Shown here piece after piece: positions 11,726 through 20,512 of a stretch of DNA of 64,000 nucleotides. The notes below the pieces were generated by a model. The model saw nothing but the letters and a program-made list of their open reading frames with translations. It did not search any database and was not told the origin of the DNA. Positions within the stretch are counted from its first letter, which is position 1; the number at the start of each line of letters is the position of its first letter. The position numbers and the translations under genes are program-made. This DNA is from Takashimella koratensis (Eukaryota > Basidiomycota > Tremellomycetes > Trichosporonales > Tetragoniomycetaceae): the NCBI GenBank assembly GCA_003116875.1, contig BCKT01000006.1, positions 434,001 through 498,000 on the forward strand, in the 5' to 3' direction.

Positions 11726-12697
11726 ATGCCGCGAGTTGTTACCATCGGTGGGAGCGGACACGTCGGGACCTACCTTGTCCCTTACCTCGTCGAGCGCGGG
11801 TACGATGTCGTCAACGTCAGTCGAGGCTCGGCCAAACCGTACCGCCCACACAGCGCGTGGGCCCAAGTCCAACAAGTCACGATCGATCGAACGGCATTGG
11901 AAACCGAGTCCGCCTCGTCGTTCGGTACCCGTATCGCCGAACTCGAACCTGATATCGTCGTCGATATGATCTCCTTCGAACCTGAGAGCGCCAAAAACCT
12001 CGTGGACGCTTTGGTTGGTAAAGTCGAGCACTACATCTTCTGCAGCACGATCTGGGTCTATGGGCACCTGACGACCGTCCCGTCCACCGAGGCCGAGCCT
12101 ACCGAGGCGATCGATGACTACGGGAAGAAGAAAGTCGAGATCGAGAAGTACATTATGCGGTTGGCAAAGCGTCAGGGGTTCCCAGCAACGAGTTTCCGAC
12201 CTGGTCATATCGTCGGCGAAGGGTGGATCCCGATCAACCCGCAGGGCAACAAGAGCCTTGACATTTTCTCCACCATCGCGGCAGGCGGTGAGGTCCTTCT
12301 CCCCAATCTTGGCCTGGAGATGCTTCACCACGTCCACGCCGACGACCTCGCCCGCTGGGTTCTAGCGGCTATCGATAACCGCGCGACCACCATTGGCGAG
12401 TGCTTCAACACCGTCTCTTCCCAGTCCCTCACGATGCGCGGGTACGCAGAGGCAATGTATCGATACTTTGGACAGACACCGCGTCTCACCTACGCCCCGC
12501 TCGAACAGTGGTCAAAGACCGAGGGGATCACAGCGGACGATGTACGAGCGACGACAAGCCATGTGACGCATAGCCCGTGTGCGTCAATCGAGAAGAGCAG
12601 AGTCAGGCTCGGGTGGACACCGAGGTACTCTAGTCTCGAGGCGGTTCAGGAGTCGGTCAGGGCCCTCATCGCCCAAGGAAAGGTCTCGGTGCCTTGA
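11726..12697 (+). CDS. NAD-dependent epimerase/dehydratase-like SDR, intronless
   Basis: An extended short-chain dehydrogenase of 323 residues in one exon. The N-terminus TIGGSGHVGTYLVPYLVERG is a glycine-rich dinucleotide loop, followed by a beta-2 end suited to binding cofactor. CSTIWVYG and YGKKKVEIEKYI supply the Ser/Tyr/Lys catalytic set (YxxxK), and TSFRPGHIVGEGW is the post-catalytic strand of sugar-nucleotide epimerase-type SDRs. A likely role is oxidation, reduction or epimerisation of a sugar or uronate. Together with the upstream transporter and lyase it could act on pectin monomers, but that is inferred from position only. Like the lyase it lacks introns, while the transporter between them has two. 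The substrate is unknown. Confidence 0.75.
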   Translation: MPRVVTIGGSGHVGTYLVPYLVERGYDVVNVSRGSAKPYRPHSAWAQVQQVTIDRTALETESASSFGTRIAELEPDIVVDMISFEPESAKNLVDALVGKVEHYIFCSTIWVYGHLTTVPSTEAEPTEAIDDYGKKKVEIEKYIMRLAKRQGFPATSFRPGHIVGEGWIPINPQGNKSLDIFSTIAAGGEVLLPNLGLEMLHHVHADDLARWVLAAIDNRATTIGECFNTVSSQSLTMRGYAEAMYRYFGQTPRLTYAPLEQWSKTEGITADDVRATTSHVTHSPCASIEKSRVRLGWTPRYSSLEAVQESVRALIAQGKVSVP

Positions 12698-13057
12698 GTG
12701 TTAGTGAGTAGGAACTGCTTTTTGAATATGAGTTCCGCATGTTGACAAGTCCGCTGTCTAAGACTGTAGTCATGAACGCAATGCACAATAAATCTGGATT
12801 GCGTAGGCTGCGAATCAGCTCTTTGTTGTGAGCGATGAAAGGATATCTCACTTGTCACTCACATCATGAGATCTGGCTACTCCACCGCAGCGGTTTACCC
12901 CTTGCGCCTTCTTACGAGTGGTACTATCAAATGTGGAGCTGTTCTCTTGAACAGCCCTCTTGTTGTGCTGAACCGAACATCCAAATTGACATTTTGCCGC
13001 TTACCCTTCTTGCACATCCATGTCCGCTGAGGGTATTTAGCCGTCTGACCCCCACCA
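12698..13057. other. Intergenic
   Basis: 360 bp between the SDR stop and the next open frame. No TCACATATA element of the kind found in front of genes A-D is present. Confidence 0.35.
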
Positions 13058-13951
13058 ATGATGCCCTTCACCAACTCGCCCTCCAACGCCGTCAGCACTC
13101 AGGTCCCATGCGATCAACAATCCGCCGGACACCCTTCCTGGCAGTGGAGCAGAACGGCTTTCCTGTCCTACAGACATTCCAGCTTCGTGGAACCCACCGT
13201 CTCGCCGAACCAGGACCACATCTTCTTTCGAACACACACTGGGATACTGCACTATTCGTCATTGAACGTCATCATCTCACTCTCCGACGACGGTCCGGCT
13301 GGACCATCTTGCTCAACCCTACGCACGGTTCCGAAAGGCGTTCCCGAGTTTGTCCTTCTCAAACTCCCCGAATTCATGTCCCACGGCCTTTGGACAGTTT
13401 CCGACATGTCCATGCAAACACACGTTCTTTACACTTATGGCAAGCAAGACTACGACATCTACAGCGGACAGCTCCTCGTGAGTCTCACACGAGTTGAGGT
13501 GAAACCTACCGCCAATCACCGCCTGTGGATCGACCTCAAGGTGTCGGCCGACAGCCGTCCCTTCGTCAGCACTCGTGGCGTACTTCGCCAATCAGTACCC
13601 AGCCCATTCCCCCAAGATCGCCCCTCGAGTGAGAGAGTTGGGATTGTCTGGGCGGATTCCCACGACCAATACACACCCTTCGCCTTTGGTCTTGTCTCCA
13701 GCGTCTACGACTTCACAATGGGTCCCAAAATGGGAAGGGTGTTCAGGATCTTGAACTCCGATGAAGCCTGGTCATGGGACAACAGCGTTGCTCCAAAATT
13801 GCAGTGCTCGTCGACGGGGTCGGCCCACAACCGCACATGCAGTCGGTACGCCGTCGCCACACCTGCGCCCTTCATCTGTGGCAAATACGTTACCTCAGTC
13901 GCCAAGTTACTCCCGGATGAACACATCCCTGTCGATCAAGCAATCCTTTGA
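13058..13951 (+). CDS. Hypothetical protein, possible divergent member of the adjacent paralogue family
   Basis: One open frame of 297 codons starting MMPFTN; not recognised. It has no signal peptide or membrane segment. The central stretch HVLYTYGKQDYDIYSGQLLV and the C-terminal part (a Cys, then SAHNRTC, ending KYVTSVAKLLPDE) can be laid over the matching parts of the downstream genes, which have PVVFF..., Cys...H..C and VFVYKQLPPDE. The match is weak and by eye. Unlike A-D it has no TCACATATA core promoter. The start could also be one of several downstream ATGs. Confidence 0.4.
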   Translation: MMPFTNSPSNAVSTQVPCDQQSAGHPSWQWSRTAFLSYRHSSFVEPTVSPNQDHIFFRTHTGILHYSSLNVIISLSDDGPAGPSCSTLRTVPKGVPEFVLLKLPEFMSHGLWTVSDMSMQTHVLYTYGKQDYDIYSGQLLVSLTRVEVKPTANHRLWIDLKVSADSRPFVSTRGVLRQSVPSPFPQDRPSSERVGIVWADSHDQYTPFAFGLVSSVYDFTMGPKMGRVFRILNSDEAWSWDNSVAPKLQCSSTGSAHNRTCSRYAVATPAPFICGKYVTSVAKLLPDEHIPVDQAIL

Positions 13952-14756
13952 TGTCGTTTGTGCTTTGTGAGTTTGTCAAAGACTACACCACGGACAAAGC
14001 GCTTACGAGGAGTAGATAGAGCTGAAAAGAGAGGGTCCGAGAAAGGATCCAAGCTCAACCCTTCCGTCCTTTGCAAATCAGGCTTGATTTGGATTGAAGC
14101 CTCAGACTCGAATTCGAAAATCCAATATACCCAGAGTCCCTCCTTCACAGGAGCAAGCAGGGGGGGTACGTGTTCCGTCGCCTTTCCCCCGACGAAACTC
14201 AAGATCACCACGAAGACTCACTGAAGTCCACACAATACCCGACTCTCACGACGCGGACACGATGCGACGACGGCCATAAGGAGTGCAGATAATACGTTAT
14301 CTTCTGTCAGGAATCATCACGCTATGGCTCAAATTACACGGCTCATCTATCTGCCATCTGAACGCAGTCTTGGAGGTCTGTACTGTTCATACATCATTCC
14401 CCTTGAGACGAACTAAACCCGGACGTGTGAATAGCTACCCAATGAATCTCTCTACCTTGTGTATGTACAAATGTCGTTTACACTACGCAACGTCAGCAGA
14501 GGCATACCACCCGCGAGGGCGCGAGACATAGGAGAGACAAAAGGCGTCGGGGTGGAGTAGAGCTGAAAGGGGGACTGCTCAAGGAGGAGAGAGTAATAAT
14601 TCAAAGACTGGCAACCGAAGAGACAGGGGTGACAGAAAGGAGGGACTGTAATGGGGGGGAGAGGAGAGGGTTCAAAGGGCTTTGCCCTCTTTTGGCCGTC
14701 GAGAGAAATGTTCTGTCACAAAGCGCTACACGAGGCCTGTTTGGCCACAGACAGTG
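13952..14756. other. Intergenic, no gene seen
   Basis: About 0.8 kb. No open frame with family-like or codon-biased content was seen. It ends at the promoter unit of gene A. Confidence 0.3.
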
Positions 14757-14867
14757 ACGTGCTTTAGCGTGATACCCACAGATAACGAATGATACATTCA
14801 TCCTTTCTGTCAGATAGTCAATGAGCGTGAAGGTGCGGAGAGGATAGCCGTCACATATACCAGGACC
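14757..14867 (+). promoter_or_regulatory. Shared promoter unit of paralogue A
   Basis: Contains ACGTGCTTT (14757), ACAGATAACGAATGAT (14778..14793) and the core TCACATATACCAGGACC (14851..14867), 123 bp before the ATG. The first two blocks recur in front of gene B and the core in front of B, C and D. CATATA probably serves as the TATA box (inference). Confidence 0.7.
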
Positions 14868-14973
14868 TCCTATGAGAGCCCCCCTCTTTCCCCCCACCTT
14901 ATCAACTTCCCCCTCTTGACACTTGAACCACCTTCACGGAGAAGCTCCTCTCATCACAACTGCCATCGTCAGC

Positions 14974-15746
14974 ATGTCAAATCGCACCATACCACTCCTC
15001 CGGGCCTCAAGAGGTGTTACATACCGTTTTCAAGAGAAGTCCAGCCGTCACACTGAGAATTGGGTCCCAATCCCCGACGAACCCGACTTGAGTTTCGTGC
15101 CTCACACAGGAGAGGATCTCTCGATCGTGAAAAACGTCAAATTCTACCCCGACTTCCACAGCATGATTCTCGACGCGAAAGGGTACGGCAACGAGTCGAT
15201 CGAGTGGCAATCTTCCTTCGGCAAGATCCTGAAAGGCTCAATGCTCGAATACATCATCATCGACACTTCCTCTCCCCAACAGGGTGAACCATCTCACAAC
15301 AACACATCGAGTGCTGATCAGCCTACTGACGATGTCGGATTCAATGGGGTTCCTGTCACTCTCATCTTCGACGCCAGCACGCCTGACATACGGACCACCG
15401 AGAGATTTTGTACGGTGTTGCAGACGTCAGCGTCGTCTTTGTCGAGTCGGACTTCGGCTCCGATCAGTGCACTGCAAGCGTCGGCGTCTTCAATCCAGAC
15501 GATCCAGATAATAGTGTGATTTTGACGGTCGACGACGCACTCGTGAAGCGGATCCCCCCTCCGGGTTTCACTCAAATTTTGCCAAACGGAACTGCCAGCG
15601 ACATGTCCATATGGCGCTGGTGGCACACCAACAAGTTGGCGACCCCAAGTTCTGCGGAAGAGGCATCGAGTGGGTTGAAAGATGCGTACATCTTGTTCAC
15701 CGAGAATCGCGACGGCTGGGGAACATTCGCTTACCGTCTTCCTTGA
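14974..15746 (+). CDS. Paralogue A of a tandem unknown family, apparent frameshift
   Basis: Not recognised. The ATG at 14974 lies 123 bp after the shared core promoter. The first frame runs MSNRTIPLLRASRG through VPVTLIFDASTPDIRTTERF. The family-like continuation (LYGVADVSVVFVESDFG, later WGTFAYRLP and a stop at 15744..15746) is in another frame. The switch falls at TTTTG near 15405, where one more T would restore about 257 codons, the size of its neighbours. No GT-AG intron of usable length spans the site. It may be a decaying gene or a sequencing error in a T run. The soluble-looking protein has no signal peptide or membrane segment. Confidence 0.5.
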
Positions 15747-16603
15747 ACCGACGTCGGCGGAGAGAGGCAGGGGGGCTAGGAAGGGGGGTACCAAGGACAA
15801 AGCTGTTCACCGTTTGTAGCACTTTTTGTACTTGAACTTGAATAGCAGCTCCTCCTCTGCCAGCATCGAATAAGGGCACCAAAAGAGTGGAAGAGTTCGA
15901 ATCCCTACATCGTTCTCCCTTTTCGCTATGAAAGGGGTGGATGTGCGACGAGTTCGCCAAGGTTGACAAAAGCGCTATTGCCGGCGGGCACAGTGATCGA
16001 AAAGTGAAGGGTGTATGGCCTGGGAAGACCCAGACCTCATCCCCAACCTTTCCAATTGTCTTTGGAGCCGTATATGTCATGAGGTGGGAGACATCGGGAG
16101 CAATCCGTCTCTGCCTCACTGCTGCGTAGGACTCCTTGAACGGCAGATTGGAAGAATCATTGGTGGGTCGGAAGCCCCCCCCCCCCCCCCTGGTCAGCTT
16201 AAACCCGAAATGAGGACGTACGAACGGCCATGCTCAGTCATGATAAGCCTTTATGTGGATGCCTAGCTTGGACAGGGTGGCAATTTCGGTGCCCCAACAG
16301 CCCGGCCAGGCCCTGGGATGTTGATAGGTCAGCCAGGAGGTAAAGAAAGTCAAGCAGTTGATAGATGATTTCCAGTTGGACAGTGAGAGTGTCGGGTGGG
16401 TGATGCCACACTGAGTAATGTCTGCTAACATGATCGGAATTGATTGGTATAGAGATCGAGCCTCTCGGTCCCTCCAGTCATTGGGCATCCTCTCATACTC
16501 GCTGTGCCGCGATATGATACTAGGTAAAACGTGAGGCCCACAACAGCGACACCACTGCCACCAAGAGCCCATTCGGACCCTCACAAGGTGCTCAGACTGT
16601 TCG
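15747..16603. other. Intergenic, no gene seen
   Basis: About 0.86 kb between A and the promoter unit of B. It holds a 16-nt C homopolymer and no supportable open frame. Confidence 0.3.
16175..16190 (+). repeat. Poly-C tract of 16 nt
   Basis: An uninterrupted run of C following GGAAG. It is an unstable homopolymer, prone to length errors in sequencing. Confidence 0.8.
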
Positions 16604-16711
16604 GACGTGCTTTGACGTGACAGCTACAGATAACGAATGATCATGTCGTCCTTTATGTCGGAATTCGAACAAGCGCCAAGTTGAAGAGACGGTGGCCGTC
16701 ACATATACAGG
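16604..16711 (+). promoter_or_regulatory. Shared promoter unit of paralogue B
   Basis: ACGTGCTTT (about 16605), ACAGATAACGAATGAT (16626..16641) and TCACATATACAGG (16699..16711) repeat the order and spacing seen before gene A. The core lies 129 bp before the ATG. Confidence 0.7.
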
Positions 16712-16827
16712 CTCTCGTTGGGAAGAGATCCCCATTCCTCCTCGTTCCGTTTCATTACTCAAACCACCGCAGGTGCTCGCCGAATACCTACACCTTCATC
16801 ATCCGCACCCATTGCAATTGCCCCAAC

Positions 16828-17565
16828 ATGACGTCCGCGCTGGTCGACGACCGCGAGCACTTCGATTTTGACAACGTCGATTTCAAGGAGATCGATTTCG
16901 ACTTCCCTTCCACCGACTACCGCTCGGCTGATCTCACTGGCGAGACTGGCCTGGAAGCAATCGTCCAGCGGTCGCTTTCAGAGAAGATGGGAGCCGAGGT
17001 CAAGTTTATCCGACCCAACAACTGCTACATCTTCAAACTGCTCTCTGAATGCGACAAGATTGACGAGTCCAAGAAGGATTCTGAGGACTCTGAGCAGCTC
17101 GAACACATTGTTGTTACGCTCAAATCCACCGCCGATTCGGCGCAGCCGCCGACACGCTCCCTCGCCGATGTCATCTTCCTGCACGAGCTGGACTCTTTCG
17201 GCGAACGCCTCAAGATCTCGAAAGCCAGCTTCTTAGTGACCATTAGGTTTACCGAACGTGACGAAACTGACGACACTGCCGCTTTCCAAGCAACTCTGGA
17301 GCTCCTACACTCAGAGTCCAAAACGCTCATGATCTCGTTCGAAAGTCTCTTCCTTTCGCCCTCGGCGCTCGGACCCTGTCAGAAAGCCACTAAGGGGGAC
17401 CACGGCTCCTGCGGTGTGAAATGGACATGGCTCGCCCCAATCCCATCCGACGCCAGCAACCTCAACATCCCGAAGGTATTGGGTGCGCTGTTATGGGAGG
17501 ATTGTGAGAAGGTGTGGGGAACATGCTACCAACAGGCGGCAGAGGATGACGGTGATTCGGAGTGA
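16828..17565 (+). CDS. Paralogue B of a tandem unknown family
   Basis: Not recognised; an intronless frame of 245 residues. The N-terminus is rich in Asp-Phe pairs (HFDFDNVDFKEIDFDF). A central block reads SLADVIFLHELDSFGERLKI and then SFLVTIRF. Near the end comes Cys...GDHGSCGVKWTWLAPIP. The pattern Cys-x(n)-G-x-x-[SH]-x-Cys followed by [TW]-WL-x-P is shared with C and D. It is acidic and probably soluble. The start is fixed by the shared promoter spacing. Function unknown; it is transcribed in the same direction as A, C and D. Confidence 0.65.
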   Translation: MTSALVDDREHFDFDNVDFKEIDFDFPSTDYRSADLTGETGLEAIVQRSLSEKMGAEVKFIRPNNCYIFKLLSECDKIDESKKDSEDSEQLEHIVVTLKSTADSAQPPTRSLADVIFLHELDSFGERLKISKASFLVTIRFTERDETDDTAAFQATLELLHSESKTLMISFESLFLSPSALGPCQKATKGDHGSCGVKWTWLAPIPSDASNLNIPKVLGALLWEDCEKVWGTCYQQAAEDDGDSE

Positions 17566-17682
17566 TGAGCCGTATGCCGATACAAGTGCAAGAGTCATCG
17601 AAGTCGACTCGCCGAGTGGGGATGTCCTGAGGGCTGGCGGCAGTTGAAGTGTGAAGGAAAGGATTGATTACTCTTGTCTCGC

Positions 17683-17705
17683 TGATTACTGTCCATAACC
17701 ATGCA
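17683..17705 (+). terminator. Shared 3' element of paralogue B
   Basis: GATTACTGTCCATAACCATG followed by CAA recurs about 85-155 bp after the stops of C and D as well. It may be part of a duplicated 3' UTR or polyadenylation region (inference). Confidence 0.5.
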
Positions 17706-17860
17706 ACCAAGTCTCTCAAAAAGGTTTGAGCAGTCTGCCATGTTGCAATTAGAGTACCACTACCAAGTCAGCCACAGTGGCCTTTAGACTGGCCAAGTAT
17801 CCCCACAGCTGAATCAGCACCAAGAAAAAGCATGCCAGGTGAACACTTGCAGTGGACGAG

Positions 17861-17954
17861 TTCCAATAGTCCTTCTGTCCTTTGTGTTGGTTGCGCAACA
17901 GGGAAGAAAGAGGTCAGAGAGGGGCTGTCACATATACCAAGACCTGCAGAACAT
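17861..17954 (+). promoter_or_regulatory. Shared promoter unit of paralogue C
   Basis: TTCCAATAGTCCTTCTGTCC, CTTTGTGT, AGGTCAGAGAGG and the core TCACATATACCAAGACC (17938..17954) lie in the same order in front of gene D. The core is 120 bp before the ATG. This unit clearly arose by duplication with that of D. Confidence 0.75.
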
Positions 17955-18057
17955 GTTACCCCTCTTCCCCAACTTTTTCACTTTCTCACACTCAGACACC
18001 AATCAGCCGAACAATACATACCGTACTTTACCCCCTCACTCTACAAACTGTTTCAAC

Positions 18058-18906
18058 ATGTCGGCCGTATCGGAACTCCAAGCCCAGTTGTACGCGGTGA
18101 AGGTTGCCAAAGCCGACAAAGAAGTGACTGCCGCGAACAATCCCTCCGACTTCACACTCGAGGACAGGGATACTGGGAAGAATTCCAAACCGCTCACGGT
18201 CTCCTGGGATTCAAAGGGCGTCCACCACAGTGAAGACTTCACCAGCTCCCCCCACTGGACGGTCCTCGAAGGTCCGTTCAAGTTCTGGACCAATGGCGGA
18301 ACGCTCCAGCACACGTCACCGACAACGCTCCAGCACACGTCACTGACCGGCAACGCGCTGAATGCATCCACTCTCCAGACGATGATCATCAAATTCGATC
18401 CCGAAGCCGTTCGCACTTCTGGGGAGAGCTCCATCACTCCCGTCGTTTTTTTTCACAACACCTCAGTTCTGGAATACCCTGAGCGACAGATCACGAGCGG
18501 GTCGTTCATTGTCGAAGCTGTCCACAGCACCAACGCCGATACCTCGCAGCACCAGCCTTCGATGACGGGAGCGACCACTTTCGTCGAGCTGAAGGATACC
18601 GTGACCGGGGTGGAACTTCTTGTGAAATCTGACAGTCCGCTTTCGGAAGAGTTTTGCGGACAGAAGGGAGAAACCGACCAAGGCGTGCACGACTTTTGCA
18701 GAGCTGAAAAGACGTGGCTTGAACCTGTTCCGACCGATACCAATCCGACCGACAAACGCTCAACAGCCGGACATCCCCTCCTCTGTGCCTACCGCTCGAT
18801 CAGCGTCTGCGACATCGACAAGGACACCGGCTACGTCTTCGTCTACAAGCAGCTGCCGCCCGACGAAACGCAGGCGAAGCAGGGCGGCTGGAAGGCTTGG
18901 AGGTAG
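18058..18906 (+). CDS. Paralogue C of a tandem unknown family
   Basis: Not recognised; an intronless frame of 282 residues starting MSAVSELQAQLYAV. It carries the fullest version of the family plan: PLTVSW, HWTVLEGPFKFW, LQTMIIKF, ITPVVFFHN, SGSFIVEA, then Cys...GVHDFCRAEKTWLEPVPTD and a final YVFVYKQLPPDE. There is a short internal repeat, two copies of TLQHTS. No signal peptide, membrane span or catalytic signature is visible. The intact frame and preserved promoter imply it is expressed. It is most similar to D. Confidence 0.7.
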   Translation: MSAVSELQAQLYAVKVAKADKEVTAANNPSDFTLEDRDTGKNSKPLTVSWDSKGVHHSEDFTSSPHWTVLEGPFKFWTNGGTLQHTSPTTLQHTSLTGNALNASTLQTMIIKFDPEAVRTSGESSITPVVFFHNTSVLEYPERQITSGSFIVEAVHSTNADTSQHQPSMTGATTFVELKDTVTGVELLVKSDSPLSEEFCGQKGETDQGVHDFCRAEKTWLEPVPTDTNPTDKRSTAGHPLLCAYRSISVCDIDKDTGYVFVYKQLPPDETQAKQGGWKAWR

Positions 18907-18990
18907 CCCCTCTACCATGGTGGCTATCTTCCAATCTCCCACTCGAATTGAGGTCTCGATCGAAGAAAGCATGGCTGAGTGCCACTTCGA

Positions 18991-19009
18991 TACTGTCCAT
19001 AACCATGCA
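18991..19009 (+). terminator. Shared 3' element of paralogue C
   Basis: TACTGTCCATAACCATGCA repeats the element found after gene B almost exactly. It is preceded by GGCTGAGTGC, which recurs twice after gene D (once with T in place of the first G). Confidence 0.5.
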
Positions 19010-19167
19010 CTGAGAATCTGAAGCTGCTAGAAAGATCTTTCCCACCTTTATACTGCGTCACTACCAACGACACCACCGTAATGGCATTCAGACGAGGCAT
19101 GTACTCCAAGGGCTGAATCAGCATTGGGGGAAAAGCACGCCGTGAGAAGATCATGACAGTGGTCAAT

Positions 19168-19251
19168 TTCCAATAGTCGTTCTGTCCTTTGTGTCGGTTG
19201 TTGAATGGGGGAGGGAGAGGTCAGAGAGGCGCTGTCACATATACCAGGACC
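19168..19251 (+). promoter_or_regulatory. Shared promoter unit of paralogue D
   Basis: TTCCAATAGTCGTTCTGTCC, AGGTCAGAGAGG and TCACATATACCAGGACC (19235..19251) match the unit of gene C block by block. The core is 128 bp before the ATG. Confidence 0.75.
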
Positions 19252-19362
19252 CATGGAGGGCGTCCCCCCTCATCCCCCAACTTTTTCTCTTTTCATACAC
19301 TCGCTCACTGGTCAGCCGAATCAGCACAAACTTCACCTCACTACAGTACAAACTCTTTCATC

Positions 19363-20213
19363 ATGTCGTCAACTTTGGAACTCAGAACCCAGCGATACGA
19401 CGTGTGCGAATTCAGTGAGTGCGAGGAAGGGGAAGTCAAGGATGGTCTCACACACTTACGATCCGTGGAGAGTCAGACGACTTCAAGGGCGAGCACGTTT
19501 GCACCAGCTCTGATACCTGGATCATCCTCCAAAAGCCATTCGGCTACAAGCTCGAGCAAGGAAGCCTCCAATTCCTCTCATCGAAAGGTGAAACGCTCGA
19601 GCCGTCCCAGCTGCAGAACATCATCATTATCAAGCCCGTTAGCAGCGGCATCTCCGATTCCAAAGCTGCCTCCGATTCCAACGCTGCCTCCGATTCCAAC
19701 GCTACCTCAAACCCTGGCCTGGTTCCAGTCGTTTTCATCTTCGCTGACGCCGGGTCGCGATCAAACCACCGAGAGATCTTGAGAGAGTCGTTTTTCGTCG
19801 AAGACAAGGGGGAAAAGGAAATTGCGACGACGGCGCCGGACACCAACGCTACCCCCAAACCTCCCAAGACTGAAGTGACGGCGGGAAAGGTATCGACGAA
19901 GCCGACCATCGATGTCACCCTCAAGCATCCGACCGACACTGAAGTGATTCTCAAGCTCCACACTACTGCTTGGAGCCCGTGGCGACCGGATTGCCAGCAG
20001 AATGAGGAGTGCCCTGGCGACCCACACCGAACGTGTAATGCCGGGAGGATGTGGTTGGAACCCTCTTCCTCCATCGTCACTTCGTCCGACCAAGCCGAAT
20101 CGGCTCGGCTCGAGGTATCCGGCGCACTGCGAACGGTTCACTGTGACAGCCACGAGAGCAACGTCTACATCCGGCAGATGCCCAATGCAAACGAAACGAA
20201 GGAAGGCGGCTGA
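19363..20213 (+). CDS. Paralogue D of a tandem unknown family, with one intron or a frameshift
   Basis: Not recognised. The start MSSTLELRTQRYDV aligns with gene C. To keep the family frame, 19363..19414 must join 19477..20213, which gives 262 residues. A 62-nt GTGAGT...CAG segment fits as an intron in phase. However, that segment still resembles coding sequence of gene C, so it may be recently intronised coding DNA or a frameshift that looks like an intron. Later blocks: TWIILQKPFGYKLE, LQNIIIIKP, LVPVVFIFAD, then Cys...GDPHRTCNAGRMWLEP and a final VYIRQMPNANE. A short repeat of SDSNAAS-like units sits near the middle. Confidence 0.6.
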
Positions 20214-20343
20214 GTGCGCGGACGAACCTGGCCCCTGCAACGACGGCCCTTACCCAATTTCCCATTTCGATTGATGTTTTCAGCGCAGAGATGATAGCTG
20301 AGTGCTTTTTTTGAGTGAAATGATGACGGCTGAGTGCGGATTT

Positions 20344-20366
20344 GATTACTGTTCATACCAATGCAA
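20344..20366 (+). terminator. Shared 3' element of paralogue D
   Basis: GATTACTGTTCATACCAATG followed by CAA, a slightly diverged copy of the element after B and C. Confidence 0.45.
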
Positions 20367-20512
20367 CGGGTTGAGTTTCATCGAGGGTGGGTCACACGTA
20401 GCGAGGGTCAAACGTCAGAGCGCCTCAACGAGTACGGAAAGGTAGCTCTCGTATCTCGCAGCGGGCCCTCAGCACACCAAAAGATCTATTGGTATAGAGA
20501 TGCCTATCTCCC

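Noticed and set aside
12835..13497. Open frame of about 220 codons overlapping the hypothetical gene at 13058
   Set aside because: It is in another frame of the same DNA. The 13058 frame continues further and fits the paralogue family better.
16175..16190. Poly-C tract as part of a mobile element or telomere-like repeat
   Set aside because: It has no flanking inverted repeats, target duplications or repeated unit. It is a simple homopolymer.
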